A stretch of 64,000 nucleotides of DNA, taken from the NCBI RefSeq assembly GCF_049310025.1, contig NZ_JBJYKD010000015.1, positions 1-64,000 of the forward strand. The letters run 5' to 3'. The stretch is from JBJYKD01 sp049310025 (GTDB taxonomy: Bacteria > Bacillota > Thermosediminibacteria > Thermosediminibacterales > Tepidanaerobacteraceae). This document shows positions 7,847-16,258 of the stretch, piece after piece (the first letter of the stretch is position 1; every line of letters begins with the position of its first letter). A program made the position numbers and the translations under genes. The notes under the pieces are model-generated. The model did not search any database. It was not told the origin of the DNA and saw only the letters and a list, made by a program, of their open reading frames with translations.

Positions 7847-8275
7847 CTATTCAATGTCGATTTTTCGACCTTTGGGCTTGGAAGGAGTAACTTTGGGTAA
7901 TGTCACCCTTAATACTCCGTTGTTGAAGCTGGCCTTTATGGCGTCGCCGTTAACATTTTCGGGCACCGGAATGGAGCGCGAAAAGCTGCCGCGGCGTCTC
8001 TCACGGTGGATGTAGTTGTCTCCCTTTTCCTCGGTGATTTCGTTCTGCTCGGCGGATATGGTCAGCAGATTATCTTCGTACCGGATTTCAATGCCGCTTT
8101 TATCATATCCGGGCAGATCGGCTTCGACGATGTACTCATTTTCGGTTTCTTTCATATCAACCTTTACCGGCTGGAAATTGAAGAAATCAAACAGGTCGTC
8201 AAAGTCAAAGCCAAAGTCGAAAAACCCGGGCAGTAACCCTTTTCGCCTCCAAGGAACCAGACCTCTACCACGCAT
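7847..8275 (-). CDS. Hsp20/alpha-crystallin small heat-shock protein
   Basis: A 142-residue chaperone. The alpha-crystallin domain covers about residues 35-142: VKVDMKETENEYIVEADLPG opens it, GSFSRSIPVPENV follows, and GVLRVTLPK carries the usual G-V-L signature near the end. A glycine/phenylalanine-rich N-terminal arm (FFDFGFDFDDLFDFFNF) is normal for the oligomer-forming region. Start supported by AAAGGAGG 7 bp upstream. Transcribed alone from a sigma-A promoter that overlaps a CtsR-like operator, so it should respond to heat. Confidence 0.93.
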   Translation of the reverse strand: MRGRGLVPWRRKGLLPGFFDFGFDFDDLFDFFNFQPVKVDMKETENEYIVEADLPGYDKSGIEIRYEDNLLTISAEQNEITEEKGDNYIHRERRRGSFSRSIPVPENVNGDAIKASFNNGVLRVTLPKVTPSKPKGRKIDIE

Positions 8276-8316
8276 AAAAATTCCTCCTTTAACATAAATT
8301 ACTATTTGTAACTATT

Positions 8317-8346
8317 ATTATAATACAAAGGTCAGAGAAGGTCAAG
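8317..8346 (-). promoter_or_regulatory. hsp20 promoter with CtsR-like operator
   Basis: Minus strand: TTGACC (8345-8340), 17 bp, TATAAT (8322-8317). On the plus strand the heptads GGTCAGA (8330-8336) and GGTCAAG (8340-8346) stand 3 bp apart, matching the CtsR heat-shock repressor's RGTCAAA-N3-RGTCAAA arrangement with one change in each. The second heptad covers the -35 box. Binding by CtsR is inference; no ctsR gene is in the window. Confidence 0.6.
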
Positions 8347-8511
8347 AATTTAAATAAAAATTTTTTTGGGTCGGAAGGTTTTAAGTTGCCTGTATAGAAA
8401 TAAACTATATAAATGAGTGTGGTGAGGAATTTCACTTCTACCCTTCAATCCTTTATTATTTTTATCATTTTTGCGATAAAAAATTCAGATCAATACGTTC
8501 CGGGGTGAAGT

Positions 8512-8934
8512 ATGGAAATAGGTGTAGACATAGTTGAAATTCGTAGAATAGAGAAGGCGTGTCGGAGGAACAGATTTTTGAATCGATTTTTTTCCGAGAG
8601 GGAACTGGGGATTATAGGCTATAGCGCCTCTTTTTATCCCCGTATTGCCGGCAGGTTTGCCGCAAAGGAGGCGGTGGCAAAAGCCCTGGGCACCGGCTTT
8701 AGGTATTTCCGGTGGCGGGACATTGAGATTTTAAATGATCCGGACGGCAGGCCACGGGTTGTACTTTCCGGCAAGGCAGAAGAATTTTTAAAATCAAAAG
8801 GTTTGGAGAAAGTCCTGGTGAGCATTTCCCACGGCAGGGATTACGCCGTGGCCTTTGCCGTAGCTTTGGGAGGTGCTGAGGTTGAAAGTGATAAGCCCTT
8901 ACGCCATGAGGGAAGCGGACAGGAAAGCCATTGA
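8512..8934 (+). CDS. acpS: holo-[acyl-carrier-protein] synthase
   Basis: Transfers the phosphopantetheine arm of CoA to a serine of acyl carrier protein in the cytoplasm. The protein has the AcpS start GVDIVEIRRIEKA with the metal-binding Asp (D6), and RFAAKEAVAKALGTG with the second metal ligand (E53), then VSISHGRDYAVAFAV. At 140 residues it is about 20 longer than usual; the tail after VALGG is read through the beginning of the next gene, which overlaps by 62 bp. It opens the conserved acpS-nnr-alr-mazEF run. Confidence 0.95.
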   Translation: MEIGVDIVEIRRIEKACRRNRFLNRFFSERELGIIGYSASFYPRIAGRFAAKEAVAKALGTGFRYFRWRDIEILNDPDGRPRVVLSGKAEEFLKSKGLEKVLVSISHGRDYAVAFAVALGGAEVESDKPLRHEGSGQESH

Positions 8935-10447
8935 AGAGTTCAAAGTGCCCGGTGTCGTCCTTATGGAAAACGCCGGCCGGGAAGTGGCTTTGGCCGTAAA
9001 AAGGATATGGAACCTGGATAAAAAGAGGTCGTCAAATAAAGTTGTGATTTTTTGCGGCAAGGGGAATAACGGGGGTGATGGGTTTGTAGCGGCGAGGCAC
9101 CTGGCCAACATGGGCTTTGACACAGGAGTAATTCTTCTGGCCGACCCCGGAGAAATAAAGGGCGATGCCGCCGTGAATCTTAAAATCCTATTTAAAATGG
9201 GTCTTAAAACAATAACAGTTAAATGCGAGGATGACCTGGCCGGAGCGGCGAGTTTTTGCGACGGGGCCTTTGCGGTGGTGGACGCCCTTTTTGGAACGGG
9301 GTTAAAAGGAGAGGTAAGGGGCCTTGCCCGGAGGGCAATCGAGCTTATAAACAACGTAAATTCTCACGTCATAGCGGTGGATATTCCCTCGGGGATATGC
9401 GGGGAAACCGGAAAGGTGCTGGGAGCTGCCGTCAAAGCCGAAGAAACCGTCACCATGGCGCTGCCCAAAATGGGCCTTGTCCTCTATCCCGGCGCCGCAT
9501 ACGTTGGAAAGCTAACGATAGCCGATATCGGCATGCCGTTAAAGGTTATCGAGAGCGTTAAAAACGAAGGGGAGCTTGTCGATAGAGAAACGATTGCGGG
9601 TTTTTTTAAGCCTGTACCTCCCGATGCGCATAAAGGGACCTTGGGCAAAGTATTTATTTTGGCCGGCTCCCGGGGCATGACCGGTGCCGCCGCCCTCTCG
9701 GCGCTGGCGGCATCCAGGAGCGGCGCCGGTCTTGTCACACTGGGCGTACCGGAGGGCCTGAACGACATCCTTGAAGTCAAAGTGACCGAGGTCATTACAA
9801 AACCCCTGCCTGAGACGCCGGAGAAGAGCTTTTCAATGCAAGCTTTAACGGAAGCCCTGGACTTTGCCGGGAAATGTGACGCCGTGGCGCTGGGCCCCGG
9901 GATTTCCACTGTGGAGGAGACAAAGGAATTTGTCAAAAGGTTTTTAATGGCCTGCCCCGTGCCGGTGGTGGTGGATGCAGACGGATTAAACGCCCTGGCC
10001 GGGGAGCCGGAAATTATCGCGAAAGCCCCGGTACCGGTGGTCATAACTCCTCATCCCGGGGAAATGGCGCGACTCCTTTCAACGACGGCAGAGCTCATTC
10101 AGGAGAACAGGGTGAAGACGGCAAAAAATGCGGCGGAACAATTTAAATGTACGGTGCTTTTAAAAGGGGCCCGCACGCTGATTGCTGCTCCCGGCGGCCG
10201 GCTGTGGATAAACACCTCCGGCAATCCCGGTATGGCCACCGGAGGCAGCGGCGACGTATTGACGGGGATTATTGCCGCTTTCCTTGCCCGGAGAATGGAA
10301 CCTTATGAGGCCGCCGTGGCGGGCGCCTATATCCATGGCCGGGCAGGGGACCTTGCCGCCAGGGTGAAAGGTGAAACGGCGGTGATCGCCGGCGATATAA
10401 TAGACTTTTTGCCTGTAGCCTTTAAAGAAATACAAATGGCAACTTAA
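8873..10447 (+). CDS. nnr: bifunctional NAD(P)H-hydrate epimerase / ADP-dependent dehydratase
   Basis: A 524-residue repair enzyme that restores damaged NAD(P)H hydrates. The N-terminal YjeF domain (about 1-215) epimerises the R and S forms and shows GKGNNGGDGFVAARHL. The C-terminal ribokinase-like domain (about 225-520) dehydrates the S form, with the signature GNPGMATGGSGDVLTG and PVVITPHPGEMARL. Full length for the fused family. Start by GTG 8873 inside acpS; TTG 8882 is equally good, with GGGAGG 9 bp before it. Translational coupling to acpS is likely. Confidence 0.93.
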   Translation: MLRLKVISPYAMREADRKAIEEFKVPGVVLMENAGREVALAVKRIWNLDKKRSSNKVVIFCGKGNNGGDGFVAARHLANMGFDTGVILLADPGEIKGDAAVNLKILFKMGLKTITVKCEDDLAGAASFCDGAFAVVDALFGTGLKGEVRGLARRAIELINNVNSHVIAVDIPSGICGETGKVLGAAVKAEETVTMALPKMGLVLYPGAAYVGKLTIADIGMPLKVIESVKNEGELVDRETIAGFFKPVPPDAHKGTLGKVFILAGSRGMTGAAALSALAASRSGAGLVTLGVPEGLNDILEVKVTEVITKPLPETPEKSFSMQALTEALDFAGKCDAVALGPGISTVEETKEFVKRFLMACPVPVVVDADGLNALAGEPEIIAKAPVPVVITPHPGEMARLLSTTAELIQENRVKTAKNAAEQFKCTVLLKGARTLIAAPGGRLWINTSGNPGMATGGSGDVLTGIIAAFLARRMEPYEAAVAGAYIHGRAGDLAARVKGETAVIAGDIIDFLPVAFKEIQMAT

Positions 10448-10482
10448 ATTGCCGATTACAATTTGCCTGAAGGAGGAATATC

Positions 10483-11655
10483 ATGGACCTGCGGCATCTC
10501 CGGCCCACCAGAGCCGAAATCAGTCTTGACAACCTTGAACACAATTTAAAAGAAATACGCAGAGCTACCGCACCCACCGCCCGGATTTGCGCTGTGGTGA
10601 AAGCAGACGGCTACGGTCACGGCGCCCTGGAAGTGGCCCGAACGGCCCTCGCCTGCGGGGCTTCTTACCTTGCCGTCGCCATACTGGATGAAGCTCTTCA
10701 GCTTCGCGAGCAAGGTATAAAAGCTCCCATCCTGATTTTGGGTTTTACACCGGAAGAGCAATTTGATAGAATAGTAGAACAGGACATTATTCAGACCGTT
10801 TATAACCTGAAATCGGCGCAGCTCCTTTCTCTTGAGGCGAAAAAGCAGGGGAAAAAAGCAAAAATCCACGTAAAGCTGGATACGGGCATGAGCCGTATCG
10901 GTTTCCAGGCGGAACCTTCCGCACTTTGCGAGATAAAGAAACTTTTTGCTCTGGAAGGTTTGGAAGTTGAAGGCATATTCACCCACTTCGCCAAAGCCGA
11001 CGAAAAAGACAAGACTTTCACGCACGAGCAGTTTGAAAAGTTTATGGCGGTGGTCGATGCCCTCGAAAAGGACGGCTTCCATATCCCTGTAAAACATACC
11101 GCCAACAGCGCGGCCGTCATGGAACTGCCCGGCACCCATCTGGACATGGTTCGTCCCGGCATTATCCTCTACGGTCTATATCCTTCTGACGAGGTGGACA
11201 AAAGCAGAATCCGGCTGAAACCGGTCATGAGTTTGAAAACCAGGATATCTCATGTCAAAAAATTGGGCAGGGGCAGAGCGATAAGCTACGGTGGTACTTT
11301 TGTCACCCGGAGGGAAAGCCTTATCGCCACTCTGCCGGTGGGATACGCCGACGGCTACTCAAGGCTTCTTTCAAACAGGGCGCACGTGCTGATTAAAGGC
11401 CAGAGGGCGCCGGTTGTTGGAAGGGTGTGCATGGACCAGTGCATGGTGGATGTGACCGACATCAAAGGCGGAGTGGAGCCCGGGGAAGATGTGGTGCTCT
11501 TTGGGAGCATGGGCGAAGAGACAATTTCCGCCGATGAAATAGCCAAAATTATCGGGACCATAAGCTATGAAGTGGTTTGCGCCGTGGCGCGGCGGGTTCC
11601 CAGGGTATACTTTAAACACGGCAAAATTTTAAAGGTGAAAAACCTTCTGGTATGA
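10483..11655 (+). CDS. alr: alanine racemase
   Basis: A PLP enzyme converting L- to D-alanine for peptidoglycan. The PLP lysine is K40 in AVVKADGYGHG, and the catalytic tyrosine lies in ISYGGTF in the C-terminal beta domain, with VGYADGYSR following. The 390-residue length is normal. Start ATG is preceded by GAAGGAGG. It follows nnr by 35 bp and precedes the mazEF promoter. Confidence 0.95.
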   Translation: MDLRHLRPTRAEISLDNLEHNLKEIRRATAPTARICAVVKADGYGHGALEVARTALACGASYLAVAILDEALQLREQGIKAPILILGFTPEEQFDRIVEQDIIQTVYNLKSAQLLSLEAKKQGKKAKIHVKLDTGMSRIGFQAEPSALCEIKKLFALEGLEVEGIFTHFAKADEKDKTFTHEQFEKFMAVVDALEKDGFHIPVKHTANSAAVMELPGTHLDMVRPGIILYGLYPSDEVDKSRIRLKPVMSLKTRISHVKKLGRGRAISYGGTFVTRRESLIATLPVGYADGYSRLLSNRAHVLIKGQRAPVVGRVCMDQCMVDVTDIKGGVEPGEDVVLFGSMGEETISADEIAKIIGTISYEVVCAVARRVPRVYFKHGKILKVKNLLV

Positions 11656-11677
11656 AAGGTATAATTTTCTTGTTTGA

Positions 11678-11707
11678 TTGACATAATTATAGTGACTTAT
11701 ATATAAT
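11678..11707 (+). promoter_or_regulatory. sigma-A promoter of mazEF
   Basis: TTGACA (11678-11683), 18 bp, TATAAT (11702-11707), about 45 bp before the antitoxin start. MazE-MazF complexes of this family usually repress their own promoter. Confidence 0.75.
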
Positions 11708-11753
11708 AAAGTATATACGTGTGCGTTTTCCGAATACGTTAGGGGGTGCCGGT

Positions 11754-12029
11754 GTGGCCGAGTTAAAGAGGATCATCGTCAGCCTGCCCAACAACCTGCT
11801 GGAAGAAGTTGACGGCATAGTAGCCCTGGAAAACAGGAACCGCAGCGAATTTATCAGGGATGCCATGAGATTATATATTAAAGAAAGGGAAAAGATAAAG
11901 ATGAGGGAACAGCTTAAGAACGGTTACATGCAGATGGCCGAGATAAACGTGAAGTTTGCCGAAATGGGATTGTGTGAGGATTATAAAGATTTTGTCGTAT
12001 ATGAAACCAGACTTTCGGAGTGTGAATAA
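11754..12029 (+). CDS. mazE: MazE/EndoAI-type ribbon-helix-helix antitoxin
   Basis: A 91-residue protein with an N-terminal RHH DNA-binding domain (LKRIIVSLPNNLLEEVD, then NRSEFIRDAMRLYIKER) like B. subtilis EndoAI. The C-terminal region would wrap the toxin. GTG 11754 is chosen because AGGGGG stands 7 bp upstream; a further upstream start has no ribosome site. The toxin gene follows after a short duplicated sequence. Placement downstream of alr is the standard Firmicutes arrangement. Confidence 0.88.
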   Translation: MAELKRIIVSLPNNLLEEVDGIVALENRNRSEFIRDAMRLYIKEREKIKMREQLKNGYMQMAEINVKFAEMGLCEDYKDFVVYETRLSECE

Positions 12030-12049
12030 GCTTTCGGAGTGTGAATAAG
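12012..12049 (+). repeat. 19-bp tandem duplication at the mazE/mazF junction
   Basis: CTTTCGGAGTGTGAATAAG occurs twice without a gap (12012-12030 and 12031-12049). The first copy ends the antitoxin gene including its TAA. The second supplies a CGGAG ribosome site 10 bp before the toxin start. It probably arose by slippage and changes toxin spacing and possibly translational coupling. Confidence 0.9.
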
Positions 12050-12400
12050 GTGCTGGTCAGGCGTGGAGATATTTTTTATGCAGACTTAAACCCGGTGGTG
12101 GGTTCCGAGCAGGGCGGCATCAGGCCGGTTTTAGTGGTTCAAAATGACGTGGGGAACAAGTACAGCCCCACTGTTATTATTGCCGCCATAACCTCCCAGA
12201 TAGATAAAGCCAAGTTGCCTACGCATGTGGAAATAAAGCGCGAAGATTACGGGCTTGAAAAAGATTCCGTCATATTGTTGGAACAATTGAGAACGATAGA
12301 TAAAAGACGGCTTAAAGAGAAAATCACTTTTCTGGACCAGGACATGATGGCGAAAGTCGATGAGGCCCTGAAGATCAGCCTCGGCCTGAGTGAATTTTAA
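12050..12400 (+). CDS. mazF: MazF/EndoA-type endoribonuclease toxin
   Basis: Cuts single-stranded RNA at short sites; neutralised by MazE. From GTG 12050 the protein is 116 residues, the same as B. subtilis EndoA, and begins LVRRGDIFYADLNPVVGSEQ as in the family. Arg in GGIRPVLVVQ and Thr in IIAAITSQ are the expected active-site positions. A GTG 9 bp upstream is in frame but lacks ribosome spacing. Complete and apparently functional. Confidence 0.92.
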   Translation: MLVRRGDIFYADLNPVVGSEQGGIRPVLVVQNDVGNKYSPTVIIAAITSQIDKAKLPTHVEIKREDYGLEKDSVILLEQLRTIDKRRLKEKITFLDQDMMAKVDEALKISLGLSEF

Positions 12401-12417
12401 AGTCGGGAGGTGAAGTG

Positions 12418-12657
12418 ATGGAACGCCTTACCATCATGGGTCTGCGCCTGGACCACAGAAAAGACATAGCCCCCAAAGTCCAGGAAGTGCTTACAAAATA
12501 TGGGGATAAGATTATGTGCAGGATGGGCCTGCCGGATTCGGAAAAGCAGGAAGGAATCATTACACTTTACATGAAAACTTCCTCAAAGGAGACGGAGGAA
12601 TTTTCGAGAGAATTGAAGGCCATAGAGGGCGTTAGCGTATCTCATATGGTGATCTGA
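12418..12657 (+). CDS. TM1266-like iron-only hydrogenase system regulator
   Basis: A 79-residue ACT-like protein: MGLRLDHRKDIAPKVQEVL, then CRMGLPDSEKQEGIITLYM and ELKAIEGVSVSHMVI. It matches the small proteins often found beside [FeFe]-hydrogenase maturation genes and thought to be regulators; no hydrogenase gene is in the window. ATG 12418 has GGGAGGTG 6 bp before it. A strong terminator follows at once. Confidence 0.75.
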   Translation: MERLTIMGLRLDHRKDIAPKVQEVLTKYGDKIMCRMGLPDSEKQEGIITLYMKTSSKETEEFSRELKAIEGVSVSHMVI

Positions 12658-12681
12658 CCGCTTTGCAAAGCGGTTTTTTTT
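12657..12681 (+). terminator. rho-independent terminator
   Basis: CCGCTTTGCAAAGCGG is self-complementary and followed by eight Ts. It closes the acpS-to-TM1266 series. Confidence 0.85.
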
Positions 12682-12786
12682 TGCCGTTTTGCCTGTCGAT
12701 GCGCCTGCTTTAAACAGCCCTTGATTAAGTATGATTCAAAGATATAATAGTGATTAAAGCCAATAAAATAAGGGGGCCAAATTTTA

Positions 12787-13914
12787 ATGAAGGTTGGGGT
12801 AGGCTTTAGCTGTAAAGACGATCCAATTTTGGCTGGAAAACTTGCGGTCAGGCAGGCGCTGGACTTAACCGGAGAACCGGCCATAACATTTTTATTCTGT
12901 ACCGCAAATTATGATCAGGAAACCGTTTATAAAAGTGTGAAAGAAGTCATCGGGAAGTCGAAATTGATAGGAGGCAGCACCGCCGGGGTGATAACCGCTC
13001 AGGGCGTTTTTGAAAAAGGAGTAGGTATTTGTGCTATTGAAAAAAGCGGGATTGAAGCCCAAACTCTGGTTATTAGCCCTGAAGAAATAAAATCATTGCC
13101 TGAATGCAGTTTGATGGAGAAAAAATTAAGGGATTTCACCGTTGATTCGGGTACATTATTTATTTTTACTGACTGCTCGTGCGACAATATGCCCTTGATT
13201 CTTCGCAGGATATACAATATTCTGGGTCTGGATTTTACATATATCGGCGGCGGGACGGGCGACAGTTTGAGTTTTTCCGGTGCCCATCAATTTACAGAGA
13301 GGGGGGTCGAGGTCGGGAGTATTGCTGTTGCCCTGTTGCGAGGGATTAAATTTACGGTCGGCATAGGTCACGGGTGGATGCCGTGGGGCGAGCCGATGAT
13401 TGTGACCAGATCATCAGGTAAGATTGTTTATGAAATTGATGGCTTCCCTGCCTTCGATGTATATTCAAAAAATCTTGCCTTAAAAGACAAAAACGAATTT
13501 GCCTTTTTCGGCATGAAATATCCTTTTGGCATGCCGTGTGCCGGGACGAATTTTCTCATAAGGGACCCCATCGGCGTTAATGAAGATGGAAGTATAAGAC
13601 TTGTTTCTGAAATACCCCAAAATAGCGCAATTTCTTTAATGAAAGGAAATCTTGAAAGCTTTATAAATACCGCCGAGGAAGTGGCAAAACGTGTAATTTT
13701 GAGTCAGCCGAAACCCAGGGCCATATTTTTATTCGATTGTGTGTCGCGTTATCTTTTAATGAAAAAAGATTTTGAAAAAGAACTGAAAACTGTAATGAGC
13801 ATTGTGGGCGGAGACACTCCCGTACTAGGAATGCTTACTTTTGGCGAGATAGGCGCTTATTCTTCGGTGCCTTTATTTCATAATAAGACCATGGTAGTTG
13901 CGGCAGGGTGGTGA
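12787..13914 (+). CDS. FIST-domain sensor protein
   Basis: A 375-residue cytoplasmic protein with FIST N-terminal (KVGVGFSCKDDPILAGK, then IGGSTAGVITAQGVFE) and FIST C-terminal (about residues 220-370, including LMLTFGEIGAYSS-like end) domains, proposed to sense small ligands such as amino acids for signalling proteins. It ends 4 bp before the GGDEF/HD-GYP gene, so the two are cotranscribed and probably act together. No transmembrane segment is seen. The ligand is unknown. Confidence 0.8.
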   Translation: MKVGVGFSCKDDPILAGKLAVRQALDLTGEPAITFLFCTANYDQETVYKSVKEVIGKSKLIGGSTAGVITAQGVFEKGVGICAIEKSGIEAQTLVISPEEIKSLPECSLMEKKLRDFTVDSGTLFIFTDCSCDNMPLILRRIYNILGLDFTYIGGGTGDSLSFSGAHQFTERGVEVGSIAVALLRGIKFTVGIGHGWMPWGEPMIVTRSSGKIVYEIDGFPAFDVYSKNLALKDKNEFAFFGMKYPFGMPCAGTNFLIRDPIGVNEDGSIRLVSEIPQNSAISLMKGNLESFINTAEEVAKRVILSQPKPRAIFLFDCVSRYLLMKKDFEKELKTVMSIVGGDTPVLGMLTFGEIGAYSSVPLFHNKTMVVAAGW

Positions 13915-13918
13915 AGCG

Positions 13919-16111
13919 ATGAACAATACGGCTTTCAGTATTTATGACCTTTTTATTTTTTATGAAATTGCTTCTTTAAGTTATCCTCAAGGTTTTGATG
14001 AATTTATGGAGGAGATAACAGAAAAATCTACCAGGCTTTTCGGCACGCGCCGGCTGGCTGTCGTACTCCTGTGCGAGAATGGGGAGAAAAAAGAGCATTA
14101 TTTTGGGTTTAAAAACAAACAAAATCTTGAAGAAATGCTTATGATTAAACCTGAAAATTCTTTTGTATATTACCTTGACGGCGGAAGATTGGGATTTATG
14201 TATTTTGAAAATGCCCATAAAATTTCATTGCGCGACAGTAAACTGTATTCGATTTTTTCAAAAAGGATAGAAGAATTGTTGAGGGTTAAATATATGGAGC
14301 AAAAACAGTTCGAAGGGGAAAAAAGAAGGATATCGGAATATCAGGTTTTGTTGGACAGTGTTCCTGTGCAGGTGTGGTGTTTAAAAGATGAAAGAACTTA
14401 TGTCATAGCAAACCAGATGCATTCCCTTTTCGTCGGAGTTGACAAAGACCGTATATCCGGAAAAGACCTGCGCGAGATATGGCCGGAACCGAAGCAGGCC
14501 GAGATGTTCATAAATGAGAACAAAAAAGTCATCCAGTCAAAAAAATTTTTTTTAAGTGAAATATGGCTGAATGATGCACTGGGGAACAGCCGTCTTCTTT
14601 CAGTTAGCAGGACACCCGTTTTGGATGAAATGGGAAATTTTAAATTTCTCGTTTGCTCAGCTTTCGATATTACTGAACTTAGACGGCAGAGAGTCGCACT
14701 CCAGGAGAGTGAAGAAAAGTTTAAAAATATATTTTTGCAGTCGCCGCTAGGGATAGAGATTTACGATAAAAACGGAAGACTGTTGGAGGTCAATCGGGTT
14801 TGCCTGGATATATTCGGTATCGTAAATCCCGACGAATTAAAAGGTTTTAGACTTTTTGAGGACCCAAACCTTCCTGAGGATCAAAAGGCGAAGCTGCTGG
14901 ACGGCGAGGCGGTCAGGTATGAGACGGAATTTGATTTTGACATTATAAAATCGATGAAACTTTATAATACGAAAAAATCCGGGAGGATGCATATCGAGTG
15001 CTCAATAACGCCGTTAAAATTAAATTCAGAAATATATGGGTATATTGTGATCGTGCAGGATATTACCGAAAGAAAGGGCAACGAGGAAAAAATAAGGTAT
15101 TTAACTTTTCACGATAATGTAACAGGCCTTTATAACCGGCATTATTTTGAGGAAGAACTAAGGCGGTTGGATGTTGAAAGGCAGCTCCCTTTAAGTGTAA
15201 TAATTGGCGATTTAAACGGTTTAAAGCTTGTAAATGATACGTTTGGCCATTTTGAAGGTGATGAGTTGCTAAAGAAAATAGCGGATATTTTGAGAAGAGC
15301 CTGCAGGAAGGAAGATATCATCGCCCGCTGGGGTGGAGATGAATTTGCCATACTGCTGCCCAAAACGGATAAAAAGACGGCCGAGCAGATCTGCATGAGA
15401 ATAGAGGATTTTTGCAGAGAGGATGAATATCGAATACCGCTCAGTATAGCTCTCGGATGTGCGGCGAAGGAAAATCCGGGTGAGGATATCAATAAAGTGT
15501 TGAGTAAGGCGGAAAATGCAATGTACAGGCAAAAATCGATGGAAGGCAGTGAAGTGAGGAAGAGACTGCTGCTGGCCTTAAAGAAAACTTTATTGGAAAA
15601 TACGGATGAGACGGAAGAACATATCGCCAGAATAAAAAACTTGGCGTTAAAGATGGCGGAAAAGCTGGGGCTTTCGGAAGAAAAATTGAATTATGCAGGG
15701 CTATTGGCGGAATTTCATGACATAGGAAAAGTGGCGGTTCCGGAAGATTTGTTTAGAAAGGGCGGCCAGCCGGCATCGGATGAAAGCATTTTAATGCAAA
15801 AACATGTTGACGCCGGTTACAGGATAGCCATATCTTTTCCTGAACTTGCAGGCATAGCGGAAGCAATATTGCATCACCATGAGAGATGGGACGGCGGAGG
15901 TTACCCGAAAGGTTTGAAAGGGGAGGAGATCCCGCTTTTAGCGCGTATTATTTCAATAGTCGATTCGTATGATGAACTTATTCGAGGCATGTCGTATGAA
16001 AATAATGCCGATTATACGGGGGCTTTAAGAGAAATAAAAAGAAATTCGGGCATTATGTTTGATCCTGTTCTGGTAGATTTATTTATGAGTATCAATGATA
16101 CGAGCTTTTGA
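13919..16111 (+). CDS. PAS-GGDEF-HD-GYP cyclic-di-GMP signalling protein
   Basis: A 730-residue soluble protein. Order: a GAF-like N-terminal region (about 1-125), two PAS domains (about 140-260 and 265-390), a GGDEF domain with an intact RWGGDEFAILLP active site, and an HD-GYP phosphodiesterase domain with EFHDIGK, HHERWDGGGYPKGL and IVDSYDEL. It may therefore both make and break c-di-GMP. ATG 13919 preferred; TTG 13898 overlaps the FIST gene. The upstream FIST protein is its likely input. Confidence 0.9.
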   Translation: MNNTAFSIYDLFIFYEIASLSYPQGFDEFMEEITEKSTRLFGTRRLAVVLLCENGEKKEHYFGFKNKQNLEEMLMIKPENSFVYYLDGGRLGFMYFENAHKISLRDSKLYSIFSKRIEELLRVKYMEQKQFEGEKRRISEYQVLLDSVPVQVWCLKDERTYVIANQMHSLFVGVDKDRISGKDLREIWPEPKQAEMFINENKKVIQSKKFFLSEIWLNDALGNSRLLSVSRTPVLDEMGNFKFLVCSAFDITELRRQRVALQESEEKFKNIFLQSPLGIEIYDKNGRLLEVNRVCLDIFGIVNPDELKGFRLFEDPNLPEDQKAKLLDGEAVRYETEFDFDIIKSMKLYNTKKSGRMHIECSITPLKLNSEIYGYIVIVQDITERKGNEEKIRYLTFHDNVTGLYNRHYFEEELRRLDVERQLPLSVIIGDLNGLKLVNDTFGHFEGDELLKKIADILRRACRKEDIIARWGGDEFAILLPKTDKKTAEQICMRIEDFCREDEYRIPLSIALGCAAKENPGEDINKVLSKAENAMYRQKSMEGSEVRKRLLLALKKTLLENTDETEEHIARIKNLALKMAEKLGLSEEKLNYAGLLAEFHDIGKVAVPEDLFRKGGQPASDESILMQKHVDAGYRIAISFPELAGIAEAILHHHERWDGGGYPKGLKGEEIPLLARIISIVDSYDELIRGMSYENNADYTGALREIKRNSGIMFDPVLVDLFMSINDTSF

Positions 16112-16258
16112 AAAAATTTGCATAACAGGTTTTTTATGAGGGGATGACTGCTTCTTACAAATATTTTTGTTTTTACCGTTAAAAAGAAGGATTATAAAAA
16201 ATAATTTAGAAATATATAGAACAGAAGTATAAAAACGGGAAATTATTGGGGGATAGAA

